Shown: piece by piece, positions 1-9,800 of the stretch
Layout of the letters: each line of letters opens with the position of its first letter
Numbering within the stretch: position 1 is the first letter of the stretch
NCBI GenBank assembly: GCA_030407315.1
Contig: JALQPE010001881.1
Span: 1 to 28,093 of the forward strand
DNA length: 28,093 nucleotides
Direction of reading: 5' to 3'
Origin: Asparagopsis taxiformis
Lineage: Eukaryota > Rhodophyta > Florideophyceae > Bonnemaisoniales > Bonnemaisoniaceae
The notes under the pieces: generated by a model
The model's input: the letters and a program-made list of their open reading frames with translations, nothing else
What the model was told of the DNA's origin: nothing
The model's database searches: none
Made by a program: the position numbers and the translations under genes

Positions 1-728
1 CGGTCAAATCAGACGAAGACCCTTTCTGGAAGAACCACCGCTTCTTCTCTTCAAACCCGAGCTTCAGGTTCTCCGCACAAATCGCCTTACCTAGCTCCAG
101 AATCAGCTTGTTCCTGTACTGCCGCGCGCTTTCTTGCTCAGGTCATCGCAGATGCTTTTCCGGTCCGTCTTGAATACACCAGTGCTGTCTTTCGGTCGAA
201 GTGGTTTCCACGGGTTCTTCTGACTTGCACTTGAGCCACTTGTAGTACCTTGGAATGTGCTGGCCATCTGTGTGAATAACTCGTGCGTAGCTGCTCCCAC
301 TGTAGTAGAAGAGAAAATGTCTTGCAACACCACGTAACCAAGCTCGTCGATCATCTTCTCTGGTAGCTGAAGTATTGTTGGCTTTCACAAGAACCGAGGG
401 GACATACCAAAGTAGAGTAGCCTGCAGCTGCTTCCATTATCTCCGTCCGGATTGTATCAATGTCTTCTTCTGTGATATAATACTTCATTCTCGAGTTGGA
501 AGGAACGCATAAAGGCAGCTTCTCAGGTATGTCCTCTGCGAAATGTGCGGTCTGGAAGGGAGTTTTCTTGCTCGTCAGTGAAGAGTGGTGCTTCTTCTCC
601 AGTCGTTCGTTCTCTTGCATTGACTCTACTCTTCTTTTCCCGGGAGGCCCAATCTCAATGTTGTCATCCGGCGTATTGGGCTCAGAAAACTTCGCGCTAG
701 TATCTTCCCTTCTTCGCTTCTTATCCAC
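1..728 (-). pseudogene. 2OG-Fe(II) oxygenase-like gene, copy A (frameshifted, cut by window edge)
   Basis: This is a broken homologue of the intact copy at 17641-18819. Shared landmarks in order are a basic KRRR nuclear-localisation-like patch near 725, the motif SRMKYY near 480, a 'GYVVLQDIF' segment near 330, and KSICDDL near 150. The last two match GFTILDGIF and KSLCDDL of the intact copy. The reading frame changes at about 412, 372 and 122, each consistent with a single-base indel. Past 122 another frame continues with the conserved ICAE motif to the window edge. The catalytic HxD...H...R part would lie outside the window. The 728 start is a GTG preceded by an in-frame TGA; there is no ATG upstream of the basic patch. 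Confidence 0.7.
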
Positions 729-803
729 CTGGACTCGTTTTCATCGCCGCTTCCACCAGAACTCCTGCTTCTTCCCGAATTCTCCTTGTCCACTTCGGCC
801 GGG

Positions 804-2727
804 CTAGTGCTGTAAGTTTCTGGTGTCCTGATTCGAAGTTTTCAATATCACAGAGCGGTTCTGCGCATCTCCAGCTTGTTGTCCAGGCGTGTCTATGTCC
901 ATGCGACCACTATTGTCCAAGTTGATATCCAGACTTTGCGTATCGCCGCTTTGTTTCCTTCCCTGAGGAATCTTCTCTGACAATCCTTCCCGGCGAATTA
1001 TCCCTGGCACGACTTTCCCGCTCTGCCCTTGAAGCTGAAAGACGTTCCTGTTCTTTTTGGAGAACAGCAAGACGTTCTGCTTCCCTCTTCTCAGCTGCTG
1101 CAAGACGCGTGGCAGGACGTTCCTGTCCTCCCTCTTTTGCTGCGGCAGGACGGTCTTCTGCTTCTTTCGGGGTGCTCAGAGGTGCCTCTTCTATTGCTTT
1201 CGTCGCGACAGCAGGAATCACTTCTTCAGCCACCACATTTGGAGTAATTTCCTGTTCTTCCTCCACAACAGCAGAAACTTCCTGCTCTACTGCTTGGGCT
1301 TCGGCAGATACTCCTTCTTCTGCTTGAACAGGACCAGTTTCCACAGTTTCTTCTCTGTAGAATTATTTCCCTGTTCTGCGGCAGTAGGTGCTTCTTCGTC
1401 TTCTGCTTTGGCGCCATCAACAAGTGCTTTTTCTATTTCTCCGGGGTCATGCGATTCCGTTCCCTCTCCTCCTCCGCTTTCGTCTCCTGCATTGCCTTTG
1501 TCCCGGTAGCATATTCCAGTTTGTCGTAAAAACTGTTTGTAAACATCCCGTTCTTGGTTTCTCAGACTGCTACTGTCTACCACGTCGTCATGAAAGTCGA
1601 CAAGGACGAATACAATGCGCTCTCCAATGCGATGATCATTATCCCCGACCTCCTTCGCGTTTTCTGCTGCCAAATCCGTTCGCACGAATTCCTCCATCGT
1701 TGCAGAGTTCAACCACTTGCGGACGACCTCTGCCATATCATAGATGGCCAACAGAGCCAGTAGCCAAGTGCGCATCGTGAACGGACTTCCGCTTCCGATA
1801 TTTCTGACAAGTCCTCTCTTCCTCCTCATCCTTGTCCACGACGCTGTCATCTCGAGCACAAACCACTGGAACCACTCCTTATCGCGCGTCCCGCGTCCGT
1901 CCGTGCCATTGCGGAATATTGCGTTATTGACAAGATCGAGCACGCACCCGTACATATCGGCAGAGTCAATTCGAGAAAAGTCGGATCTCTTCCCTCGGTT
2001 CTTGCATCCTCGATTTCTCTGTTCCTATCCAAAGCATTGTAAACGCTAGGGATAGAGCTCCAGTACACGAAAGCAACGCTGTCTGTGCGATTGAACCCCT
2101 TCGCAATGTTGATGTACTGCCTATACGAGTTCTCCGAACGGTTCCTGTCGGACGGCAGAATATAGCTCACTTCTTTCAGAATAGGAATAAGCCGGACAAC
2201 AGGAAGATCCATCTGGTTGGAAAACCTGAGAAACTCTATGACCGCACCACATTGTCGGCAATGCTCACAGAAGCGACATCGTGAGTTTGTATATTGGCTT
2301 CGAGAGACAGTTTCAGAACCTCCAGCGCATCGAAAATTAGACGCCCGTTCGGCGCAATCAACTGTTGTACCCAAACCAATTCCAAGGAATCCCTGTTCTT
2401 TCCTGAGTACTTCTCCAGGCATAGTTGCAGAGCAGCTATGCGATGAGAGCCATCGATGCAGTAAAACTCGTCTCCTTCGTTATCTTCCATTTTGCAGACT
2501 GTAATCATAGTTCCAGTGGTAGAGAAACCTCTATCCATGAAAATGCTGGCCAGTTCGTTTACACGACCCGGTCGCACCAAACGGGAGGTCACTGTCGGAA
2601 ATTTCACTTTGCGAGGATCAACTTGCACTTTAGAAGAGCTGTACTGAGCAATAGTGATGCTTTTCTCTTCAGCAGAAGGAGAATTGCTCTTCTCCGCTGT
2701 AGTATTCATGATACTATTGTCTCCCAT
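804..2727 (-). pseudogene. ParB-like (DGxHR) gene, copy A, frameshifted
   Basis: The first piece, starting at the ATG at 2727, contains the ParB/sulfiredoxin-fold signature IDGSHRIAAL and the following THDVASVSIAD motif. The frame then shifts near 2247 and again near 1985. After each shift, the homology to the two other ParB-like copies resumes (SSIPSVYN, then MYGCVLDL and SWTRMR). Downstream are Glu/Ala/Arg-rich segments at 1344-910 and 1103-804 that look like a charged, possibly coiled-coil linker leading to the 2OG domain. An open frame extends to a GTG at 2796, but 2727 is the first ATG. At least two frameshifts in the conserved part make this a pseudogene unless the assembly is wrong. 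ParB-fold proteins bind or cut DNA; the activity here is unknown. Confidence 0.75.
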
Positions 2728-3562
2728 TGTAATCCCTGCAATCTCAGTTCGTTCAATCGGTTCTCTGTTCAATGTTGTGTAGACGATGAAATCCACAATT
2801 GTGGTACCTCCGAGTGCGCTTCCCGTCTCTCAGCTTCCTCTCTTATACTGTCCGGACAAGACATTCCCTACCTACGTTCAGTCCTGATGAACCTTACGCT
2901 GCACCCGCTCAGCACCTCTGACTCTACCTGATCCTGATACCTCCACAAAGCGTTTAGCCCTTTCCATCAATCTACACCTAATAGTATGTACCTCTAGCGC
3001 ATATAATGCAATCGAACCCGTTTACCTCACCACGTCAATTATCATTCATATTCCAACAACCTATTTCATCCACACTCTCCACCTCGCTTCTTCTTCCGTA
3101 CCATTGATTCCTATCAATCGATTCTACGTGAGTTTTATACATTTACTACGATCCACCTCTCCTACAAGTCTGAAAAATTCATTTCTACACTAACTTTTGC
3201 TACTCACAAATGAACGGTTCCCGTGCAGGCCACTGCTTGAATTTCTTCCTATTGGCGTACTCGGCTGCAAAGGATTCATAGACTATTTAAACGGTGATCA
3301 TATAAATGGTTTTCAATGTGCTCCAATGGACAATACACCAAGAACATCAATATGAATTCATTTCAACTACCTATTCACTACTGCGATTCAGTTTTCTTGC
3401 ATACCAAATCTCATTGCGTTCCTACCCTAGTCGATTCAAAATGCTTCCTCCTCGTCAGTTGATCAATATTCCTTATTCCTTACAACGAGCAGGTCCTCTG
3501 GACATCCTAAAGTTGGTTACTTAACCTTAACTATCGATGAATTTGCTGTATGAAACGTTTTC
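2728..3562. other. Intergenic region between ParB-like A and palindrome array
   Basis: No convincing gene. It is AT-rich, with TATA-like stretches near 3285 (TATTTAAA) and 3300 (TATAAATG). It should contain the promoter of ParB-like copy A, which is read leftwards, but no start site can be fixed. Just before the array, at about 3535-3550, is a degenerate half of the 37-bp palindrome, so the array once extended further left. Confidence 0.4.
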
Positions 3563-4075
3563 TTACAGCAAAGTCATCGTTACGATGACTTTGCTGTAAG
3601 AAAAGAAAACATTACAGCAGCCATGATTTCTTTACCGGGTAAAAAATGTTGGCCGCTGTAATGAAACGTTTTCTTACAGCAAAGTCATCGTTACGATGAC
3701 TTTGCTGTAAGAAAAGAAAACATTACAGTAGCCATGATTTCTTTACCGGGTAAAAATTGTGGCCGCTGTAATGAAACGTTTTCTTACAGCAAAGTCATCG
3801 TAACGATGACTTTGCTGTAAGAAAGCAAATCATTACAGCGGCCACATTTTTTTTACCCGGTAAAATTTCTTGCTGATTTTTTACCCGGTAAAAAATTCTT
3901 CGGCCACTGCAAGGAAACGGTTCCTTACAGCAAAGTCATCGTTACGATGACTTTGCTGTAAGAAAGCAAATCATTACAGCTGCCACGATTTTTTTTACCC
4001 GGTAAAACATTCTTGGCCACTGTAATGGAAACGTTTTCTTACAGCAAAGTCATCGTAACGATGACTTTGCTGTAA
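3563..4075. repeat. Array of five perfect 37-bp palindromes with embedded TTTACCCGGTAAA palindromes
   Basis: Perfect inverted repeats with 18-bp arms (TTACAGCAAAGTCATCGT) around a single T or A lie at 3563-3599, 3674-3710, 3784-3820, 3925-3961 and 4039-4075. Spacings are 111, 110, 141 and 114 bp. Between them sit five copies of a second palindrome, TTTACCSGGTAAA, at 3631-3643, 3742-3754, 3852-3864, 3880-3892 and 3994-4006. These are flanked by inverted CATTACAGCGGCCA / TGGCCGCTGTAATG arms, so every unit is self-complementary at two levels. The array lies upstream of ParB-like A and downstream of Tnp1. Binding-site cluster, cruciform-forming DNA or hairpin RNA source are all possible. Confidence 0.95.
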
Positions 4076-4178
4076 GCATACCTCCCTCCATCCTCTCAGA
4101 TCCTCTCCCCACTACTTTGCACCAATCCACCACCGCCCTAGAGTGTACAATTCATATGTGATGCATCTGGTTATTCAT

Positions 4179-4184
4179 TTTATT
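4179..4184 (-). terminator. Possible polyadenylation signal of Tnp1
   Basis: AATAAA on the minus strand, 13 nt beyond the conserved stop codon that ends the Tnp1 C-terminal domain at 4197. The position fits a eukaryotic poly(A) signal, but a six-base match is weak on its own. Confidence 0.35.
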
Positions 4185-4196
4185 CTTCCCTAAAAA

Positions 4197-4512
4197 TCAT
4201 GCAGCCCTCGGTGGAAATCCGTCTCGCCTACATAGTGCATATATCTCTCCACCCTCCAGCAGTCCGGGTCCGTGCCTTACCTCCCTCATGTTCTCATCAT
4301 ATTCGCATACACTCCCATTGCAATAGTGCATACCAAACACCTCAGTGACTCCCTCACTCATCTCCACAATTACTGTTCGTCGCCTCTCTTCGACCTTGAA
4401 CACTCCTTCATCAGTTTTTTGCAAACCCAGGCAAACTCCATAAGCTGTACCTTGCTCATCTCTCGCACTCTCGTTCCTCAGGATAAAGAACGCTAGAACA
4501 ATAAAAACCGCG
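4197..4512 (-). pseudogene. C-terminal domain of Tnp1, out of frame with main ORF
   Basis: This frame continues the transposase homology after the main ORF stops at 4493. It has a hydrophobic stretch (VFIVLAFFIL) and then a Cys-containing domain (AYGVC...HYCNGSVCEYD) ending in RDGFPPRAA. It aligns with the last ~110 residues of Tnp2, which end EDGYPPRSA. The break falls at an A5 run (4503-4507 on the plus strand). One more base there would restore continuity with the main ORF. The equal endpoint in both copies shows the domain is real and under constraint. A sequencing error or a true 1-nt deletion are both possible. Confidence 0.75.
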
Positions 4513-7500
4513 GTTCATAATTAATTCTTCCCCGCATTATCTCTGATGTGAGACGAGACGCCGGGTACAGAATCGCTTGTGAAGTTGCACCATCCTCACA
4601 TTTCATCTGTTCAGGGCAAACAGCATGGATGATAGCTCCTGATTCTAGAGAGCCAGACCTCTGCACTGTTTTCCTTCCCCACTCTGTCGTAGTGCTTCTA
4701 GAAACTCTTCTCACCCATTCGGCATACTTTCCACACCCGCTTGTTCCGCTTCCGTACCTTTCGGTAAAGAACCGTTTGAAAACACCTACAGCACCCTCTG
4801 CCATATCACATTTTCCATTCATGTACTCCTTGACCTCGTCAATAGATATACCTCCATGCCCTCTCCACGTCACAATTTCACCATCCGCCGACAATATCTT
4901 TCCTCGACGCTGGGAGAGAAGCTGGAGAACCGGTTCCTGGAAGCAGTTTTTCACTACCTCGTCTTCCACATCTATTTCTCTCCCTAGCTCCTGTGAAAGA
5001 ACGTTGACCATTTGAGAGCATTCGGACGAGGACCAATGTTGTGGCTCCATGCCGATTTCGCGCAAAACAATGGCCACTCTCGTCTGCCAGTCATCCGCAA
5101 GAACTAATTCCAGCGCTGAAAGCTGTTCGCTTTGGTGATTGGACATTCTCACACCTTTCTTCAGCGGCTGATGCATCCGTTCGAATATAAGCTCCTGCAC
5201 GTGCTTCACAGAGCCGTAGGCAGGAAGCGTATGAACACAAAACTCGACAAGACGATGAACATTAGGCTTGTCCAAATGTGCTCCTGCTCCCTTCACTTTC
5301 CGACAATACTCATTCAACGTCTCCACGTAGTCTACAGTTCTTCCCAGAATGTATTCATTCCTGCCACCTTCTCCGTCAGCCGTCTCTACTTCATGGGGAC
5401 CGTCTTTCCACCATACGGGCATGAAACTAATACACGAAACCAGCTTCTGAAACATCACTACTAGTTTGACGGCCCCATCAAATTTTTCACGATGACCTTC
5501 CCCTTTCCCATCCATCATTCGAGCTGCGTTTTCGAATGCCATAGGTGCTATCAGAAGCACACTGAATATGTCACTCATGTTCATGGAAAGCAGATTGTTG
5601 GTTCCAAATAAACGGTTCTGCCTTCCCATCCTGAACTTCTTCAGAGCGCCCAGAATTTGCAATTCAGCTACCTCTCGAATTCGTGGGCTGGCAGCTGAAA
5701 TACAAGCGTTCAGTACATCTTGTGCCAGTCCAGACAATAGATGGTCAGGTGCTATCACTGCGGAACGGTACGGGTCAAAAATTGCTGGGACAACTGAAAC
5801 TCCGTTTTCCGTCTTCGGTACTTCTTCCTGCACTGCTTCCAAGGAAGTGCTCAGGACATGAAATGGTAAATCTTCCCCTTCTTCTGCAGCCAGTCCGAGA
5901 GTGCGAAGCTGGGTTTCTGTGGCATCCTTACGTGTCGATGCATTCCGATACTTGCTCCTGGCATGCGTCGATGTTTGCCCGTTCACTACCGAAGTGTATG
6001 CATTCTTCGTGCCACCAGTACTGCTCAGGTCATATTTGCGGAAACTGCAGATGTGGCACGGAGAGTTTGATGTGTGTCCAAGAACATCCAGGGTATGTGA
6101 AACTGCAGGATAGTCTCCAATGCTCCCCACTGGGTCTAGAAATACCACAATATCTTCTCCCTCTGCATTTTTCGTTGGGAAACCCTCTGTGCTTCCTCGC
6201 ACTATATCTTGAACGATATATCGCAATACACAATTTGTGGACACTCCCGGAGGTGGCAAACCAATCACTCGAACCGCTTGGTAGCTTCCCCTTTTCCGAG
6301 GCGGTAGATTGAGAGGTAACATATAGCATCCACCAAAACTTCCCTTCCTGCTTGTGAATGGTTCAAAGTCATCCGTGTAAAGGAGAAATCGGTAAACAAA
6401 GTAGTTTCGACCATCCTCCAGCTTTCCCCAACATGGTGCATCTTCTCGCGGAGACGCTGGGTGCCATTGCGACCTGTGGTCTCCGAAACCATCCGAGAAC
6501 ACCCCTGAAACACGAATTTCTTCATAGTTGGGGCTTCCTAGTCTATCGGGCGGGTTTCTGGCTTCAGCAAAGCTCGCGCCCGGTGAAAAGCAAAGTAACA
6601 TGGTGGATGCTTCTCCGACCTGCTCTTTCAAATACCTGTTCACCAATACGACGTGTGGAACAATATCACCCTCTTCCATTCCAATTGGTAATAGAACGGT
6701 TATCACGTCCCCAGCTCGTGTTCCTTTTCCCTTGGCTCCTGCTCCGATTACACATTGCGATATCGCTCGCAGAGCATGCTGCCTCTCCCATTCCAATAGA
6801 TGTGACATTCGCGGCTGCAGATATTTTTCGACATGCACATCATGCTCACCGTCGTGTCGAGCCTCATAGGTAACTATGGTCCTAGCATGAAGTTCCCACA
6901 ACGACGTAACCGCCACTCTTCTCCTCTTCGGTTTCCCACCATCTCTGTCATTCTTCCTGAACCCTTTTGCTCTTTCGATGACGGCAACCTGACGAGCTCC
7001 TGGATGACATCGGATTCGAATTGCTGTTCCATCAGGTACATAAATGTGCTTCAAACCCTTTTTCCCATCGCTGTCAATGGGAACAACTGCTGTGCGAACG
7101 AATGGGTCGCTCAAAACACCCCTCCTGCACTTTGCAATGAACGAATCTTCAATGCTGCACTCTGCGGTTGATTTTTCTCCTTCCGAGCTTCGATTGTTCG
7201 CATCACTGCGGAATGCTTTAAAGATTGGTCGAGTCTGGACATCTTTCAGAGCCCATGTGCTTGGGAGTACAATACGAACTTTCGCCATTCCTCCACAATT
7301 GTCTCTGTCATCTGTTGTTCCACGGGTTCCTACTGCACCTCGATGCTGTGCAGCTCTTGCTCCGCTCTTTCGAAGGTCTATCGGAAACTCGATGTCACAG
7401 CTCTTTGCATAGCAGTGTTTCCTCAAGAATGGTAGTATCTTCTGTCGCATCACAGAGTCCGACGGGACGTGCTCACTTGGATCTCTGCGGAAATTCATTC

Positions 7501-7999
7501 CGAACAGGGTACCTTCATAGTGGGCTCTTGTCATTCTTTGAGTTCCACTCAGCTGAAGAGCCCCATACATCGCAGGCCATTGTAGTAATGCCTTGAAATC
7601 ACCACATGCTTCATCCCCAGCATTTCGGTCTATCGGGCCTCCAGTTGAAATGGAATCAGAACCTCGTCCGGTTGCTTCTTCCGATTCCATTAGCGTGCTC
7701 GATGCTACGTAGATGTCACTTCCAGCTTCATCGTTGTTGCTGTACACATCAATACAACCTTCTATTGTGTCACCCATAGGGATTGGGGACTCCAATAGGT
7801 CATCTGTGGTACACTCACGTCGTAGCTCATTACCTCTCGGGATTTCTTTGTTCATGCAGGCTGCATCACTGCTGCGGATTTCTCCCTGCAGTTTCCCAGG
7901 AAGCTGTTTACTGGGACTGGCCACATTGAGTGAATCGAATCTCGCCTTTGTCCTACGACTTGTGGTTTTCTTTCGAATAGGAGTCCGTCTCGGAGCCAT
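4493..7999 (-). CDS. CACTA/Plavaka-like transposase Tnp1
   Basis: 1168 residues from an ATG at 7999. The N-terminus is strongly basic (RKKTTSRRTKAR, about residues 9-19), likely a nuclear localisation or DNA-binding tail, followed by an acidic/Ser-rich region. The catalytic core resembles the Tnp2 family of the CACTA superfamily. It has YTDDF (D543/D544) before a 'GGCYMLPL' strand, then LDPVGSIGDYPA (D629) followed by PCHIC (C648, C651), and finally ELIFERMHQPLKKG (E940-R941), the counterpart of the CACTA 'ER..' hallmark. These Asp, Asp and Glu are the proposed DDE triad. The protein would cut and join element ends in the nucleus. The paralogue at 21769-25470 is similar throughout the core. 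The last ~100 residues are lost through a frameshift, so activity is uncertain. Exact family (Plavaka versus another CACTA branch) is not settled. Confidence 0.85.
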   Translation of the reverse strand: MAPRRTPIRKKTTSRRTKARFDSLNVASPSKQLPGKLQGEIRSSDAACMNKEIPRGNELRRECTTDDLLESPIPMGDTIEGCIDVYSNNDEAGSDIYVASSTLMESEEATGRGSDSISTGGPIDRNAGDEACGDFKALLQWPAMYGALQLSGTQRMTRAHYEGTLFGMNFRRDPSEHVPSDSVMRQKILPFLRKHCYAKSCDIEFPIDLRKSGARAAQHRGAVGTRGTTDDRDNCGGMAKVRIVLPSTWALKDVQTRPIFKAFRSDANNRSSEGEKSTAECSIEDSFIAKCRRGVLSDPFVRTAVVPIDSDGKKGLKHIYVPDGTAIRIRCHPGARQVAVIERAKGFRKNDRDGGKPKRRRVAVTSLWELHARTIVTYEARHDGEHDVHVEKYLQPRMSHLLEWERQHALRAISQCVIGAGAKGKGTRAGDVITVLLPIGMEEGDIVPHVVLVNRYLKEQVGEASTMLLCFSPGASFAEARNPPDRLGSPNYEEIRVSGVFSDGFGDHRSQWHPASPREDAPCWGKLEDGRNYFVYRFLLYTDDFEPFTSRKGSFGGCYMLPLNLPPRKRGSYQAVRVIGLPPPGVSTNCVLRYIVQDIVRGSTEGFPTKNAEGEDIVVFLDPVGSIGDYPAVSHTLDVLGHTSNSPCHICSFRKYDLSSTGGTKNAYTSVVNGQTSTHARSKYRNASTRKDATETQLRTLGLAAEEGEDLPFHVLSTSLEAVQEEVPKTENGVSVVPAIFDPYRSAVIAPDHLLSGLAQDVLNACISAASPRIREVAELQILGALKKFRMGRQNRLFGTNNLLSMNMSDIFSVLLIAPMAFENAARMMDGKGEGHREKFDGAVKLVVMFQKLVSCISFMPVWWKDGPHEVETADGEGGRNEYILGRTVDYVETLNEYCRKVKGAGAHLDKPNVHRLVEFCVHTLPAYGSVKHVQELIFERMHQPLKKGVRMSNHQSEQLSALELVLADDWQTRVAIVLREIGMEPQHWSSSECSQMVNVLSQELGREIDVEDEVVKNCFQEPVLQLLSQRRGKILSADGEIVTWRGHGGISIDEVKEYMNGKCDMAEGAVGVFKRFFTERYGSGTSGCGKYAEWVRRVSRSTTTEWGRKTVQRSGSLESGAIIHAVCPEQMKCEDGATSQAILYPASRLTSEIMRGRINYEPRFLLF

Positions 8000-8098
8000 C
8001 TTGATGTTTTTGTTCTTTTCTTCTTCGCTCAGTTTTGTTGCATAGAATACAACTCTAAACTTCTATGACATGACTACTATCTCAATACAGTACTACTA

Positions 8099-8107
8099 CT
8101 TTTAACC
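8099..8107 (-). promoter_or_regulatory. TATA-like box of Tnp1
   Basis: GGTTAAAAG on the minus strand, 100 nt upstream of the Tnp1 ATG. The identical nonamer lies 85 nt upstream of the Tnp2 ATG (25555-25563) although the surrounding sequence differs. Conserved placement suggests a core promoter element. Confidence 0.45.
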
Positions 8108-8542
8108 GTTACGAAACCTTTCCAGGCTTTCATTCGATCCAATGAACTGGTTCACCACAATGCTTTGCCCTATGCTCATTGCTTTATGCACATTGATTGC
8201 TATTTCATCCGGACTCAACATCGTTTTGCTATCTTGTATCGCATCCCCTAACCACAAACCCAGCCAAGATGTATCCATTTCCGGAAAACGGCCGTTTATT
8301 TCGCAGTGATGCTCTAGGCACTAATACTGAATCTGATTTTCTCATACACGTACTTCCTACTCGTATACTCTACCATTTTCGGCCCTATTTACAAGTTGAA
8401 AGCACAATCTCTCGTTGAATCGTACTCGGTGTGATATCTTAAATTAGCATAAATTTATATATTGCAATGCAGATTCACTGCTCGCTTGCAACATGAAAAT
8501 TATAAAATTTCTCCCACACTGCTGTTTCCTAGCCGCCCACAT

Positions 8543-8741
8543 CCACGTGGCCCGCTTTGACTGCCTGCCAAGTGTGCTCAGAGCATGCAATGACGTCATC
8601 GATATATACCGTCCAAATCATCACTGGAAGCGCGGACTCCTCGTCCAGGAAAGTGCGCCATTTTTCCTACTCCTCGCCTCCCCCTTTCCAGTAGGCCCGA
8701 TATGCTAGTGTTTTTCCTATATTTCTGTAGTGATGACGTCA
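8543..8741. promoter_or_regulatory. Cluster of bZIP/bHLH-type palindromes
   Basis: Contains CCACGTGG (8543-8550) and two TGACGTCA palindromes (8591-8598 and 8734-8741), the second of the latter reading GATGACGTCATTA. GATATATA follows the first at about 8600. TGACGTCA is the classical CRE/ATF site and CACGTG the E/G-box. The cluster lies between Tnp1 and a rightward TATA-like sequence, so it could serve both directions. Function is inferred from motif identity only. Confidence 0.4.
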
Positions 8742-8958
8742 TTATAGACTAGAGAAGGCGGTAGAAGATACAATAATTTTGCGCCTGTTCTGCCAGGTCA
8801 TGTGCTTCAAAGCGTAATTCGCACCCTAGGTATCGTTTTTCTGGGCCTCCCATCGCACCGCTCCGTTTCAAATTCATCCCTCTATTGTTAGAGTACACGT
8901 CATTTCCGCCCGCAGAGTGCTACTTAAACAACAGATTCTGGAGATCCCTGTTTCCATC

Positions 8959-9099
8959 TTCATATCCGTCGGAAGCAAAGCAACAACCCTGGCCGTGGAA
9001 GCCGTATAGATCATCTAAACTGCTTCCAAAGCGTAAGTTTTAGATCATCAATACGGCTCCCAAGGCCAAAGTTGTTGCTTTGTCTCCGACGGATATGAA
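8959..9099 (+). ncRNA. Long imperfect hairpin (pre-miRNA- or hpRNA-like), if transcribed
   Basis: The left arm 8959-9020 and right arm 9037-9099 are complementary at roughly 54 of 63 positions around a 16-nt loop. Mismatches are scattered as in a small-RNA precursor rather than a fresh inverted duplication. A TATA-like sequence (TACTTAAACA, 8921-8930) lies 29 nt before it, so the hairpin would fall in the 5' part of a rightward transcript. It is followed at once by an ATG and a possible splice donor (9108). No expression evidence is available. Confidence 0.45.
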
Positions 9100-9791
9100 C
9101 CATGATGGTACGTTTCCACAACTCACGCCACTAACCCAGTTTTCTATTCGTTTTCTCTTTCTCAGGTTTCCAGTCGGTGAGTGTTCCAATTCTACTTTCA
9201 TTTATCTTTCTCTCTTACCACTTCTCCACTAATTTTCTTTTCTGCCTGTGAGTACATATCTCAATTTGGGATGCAATGGTATTTGTTAAGGTACGTTAGT
9301 CTCCTAATCACCATCAATTTCCCTCTCCAATTCAACGTCACTAACTTGTTTCCTTTCTCTACATCATTTTTTCTTCTTCTCTTCATTTCCTAGCTTATTC
9401 ATGCAGCTCAATCAGTTGATAGATTTCTAGACTTTTCTAGTAGTTTTAGTTTTACTCGTCGGAATAGTGTTAGTTGTAGTAGCATTTTTAACATAGGGAT
9501 TGTTTATTCTCAATGTAGCCTGCGCAAATAAACAAATCCAGAGTGAAGCTTCCCATATCGCACCCTCTTAGATTGCTACCTATCCTACCGCGTATACCTC
9601 TCGCTAGCTCATAGTCACTACGAAATAAAAATTCCTAGCCGTACTATTCTGTCCATTCCCATATGAATACCGTCCATGCCCCATCCTCATAGCGCTAGAA
9701 CTGCCTTCCTCTACCCCAGAAAGATGCCCACGACAGCGTGACGCTCCATCTCATCCACCACTCCCAGACACCGAATTTTACTATATCAGGA
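9100..9791. other. Non-coding stretch between hairpin and subterminal array
   Basis: No supported gene. It is pyrimidine-rich and AT-rich, with possible splice signals: a donor at 9108 (GTACGT) and an acceptor after TTCTCTTTCTCAG near 9165. A second donor-like GTGAGT occurs near 9177. These would delimit a small exon of about 11 nt, which is too short to believe without transcripts. Confidence 0.35.
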
Positions 9792-9800
9792 CACTACTTT

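Noticed and set aside
372..412. A 41-nt intron (GTATGT...TTCAG) in 2OG copy A
   Set aside because: Removing it keeps the frame, but leaving it in with single-base indels gives the same spacing as intact copy C, which has no intron. Frameshifts are the simpler reading.
4107..4115. CCC-CACTAC as the left end of E1, matching CCC after the right terminus
   Set aside because: If E1 inserted in RT, the left flank should continue RT on the minus strand; the sequence left of 4107 does not. The C-rich context makes a 3-bp match unremarkable.
9789..9797. GGA-CACTAC as the left end of a short element ending at 10676
   Set aside because: The flanks differ (GGA against CCC) and the left flank does not continue the RT frame.
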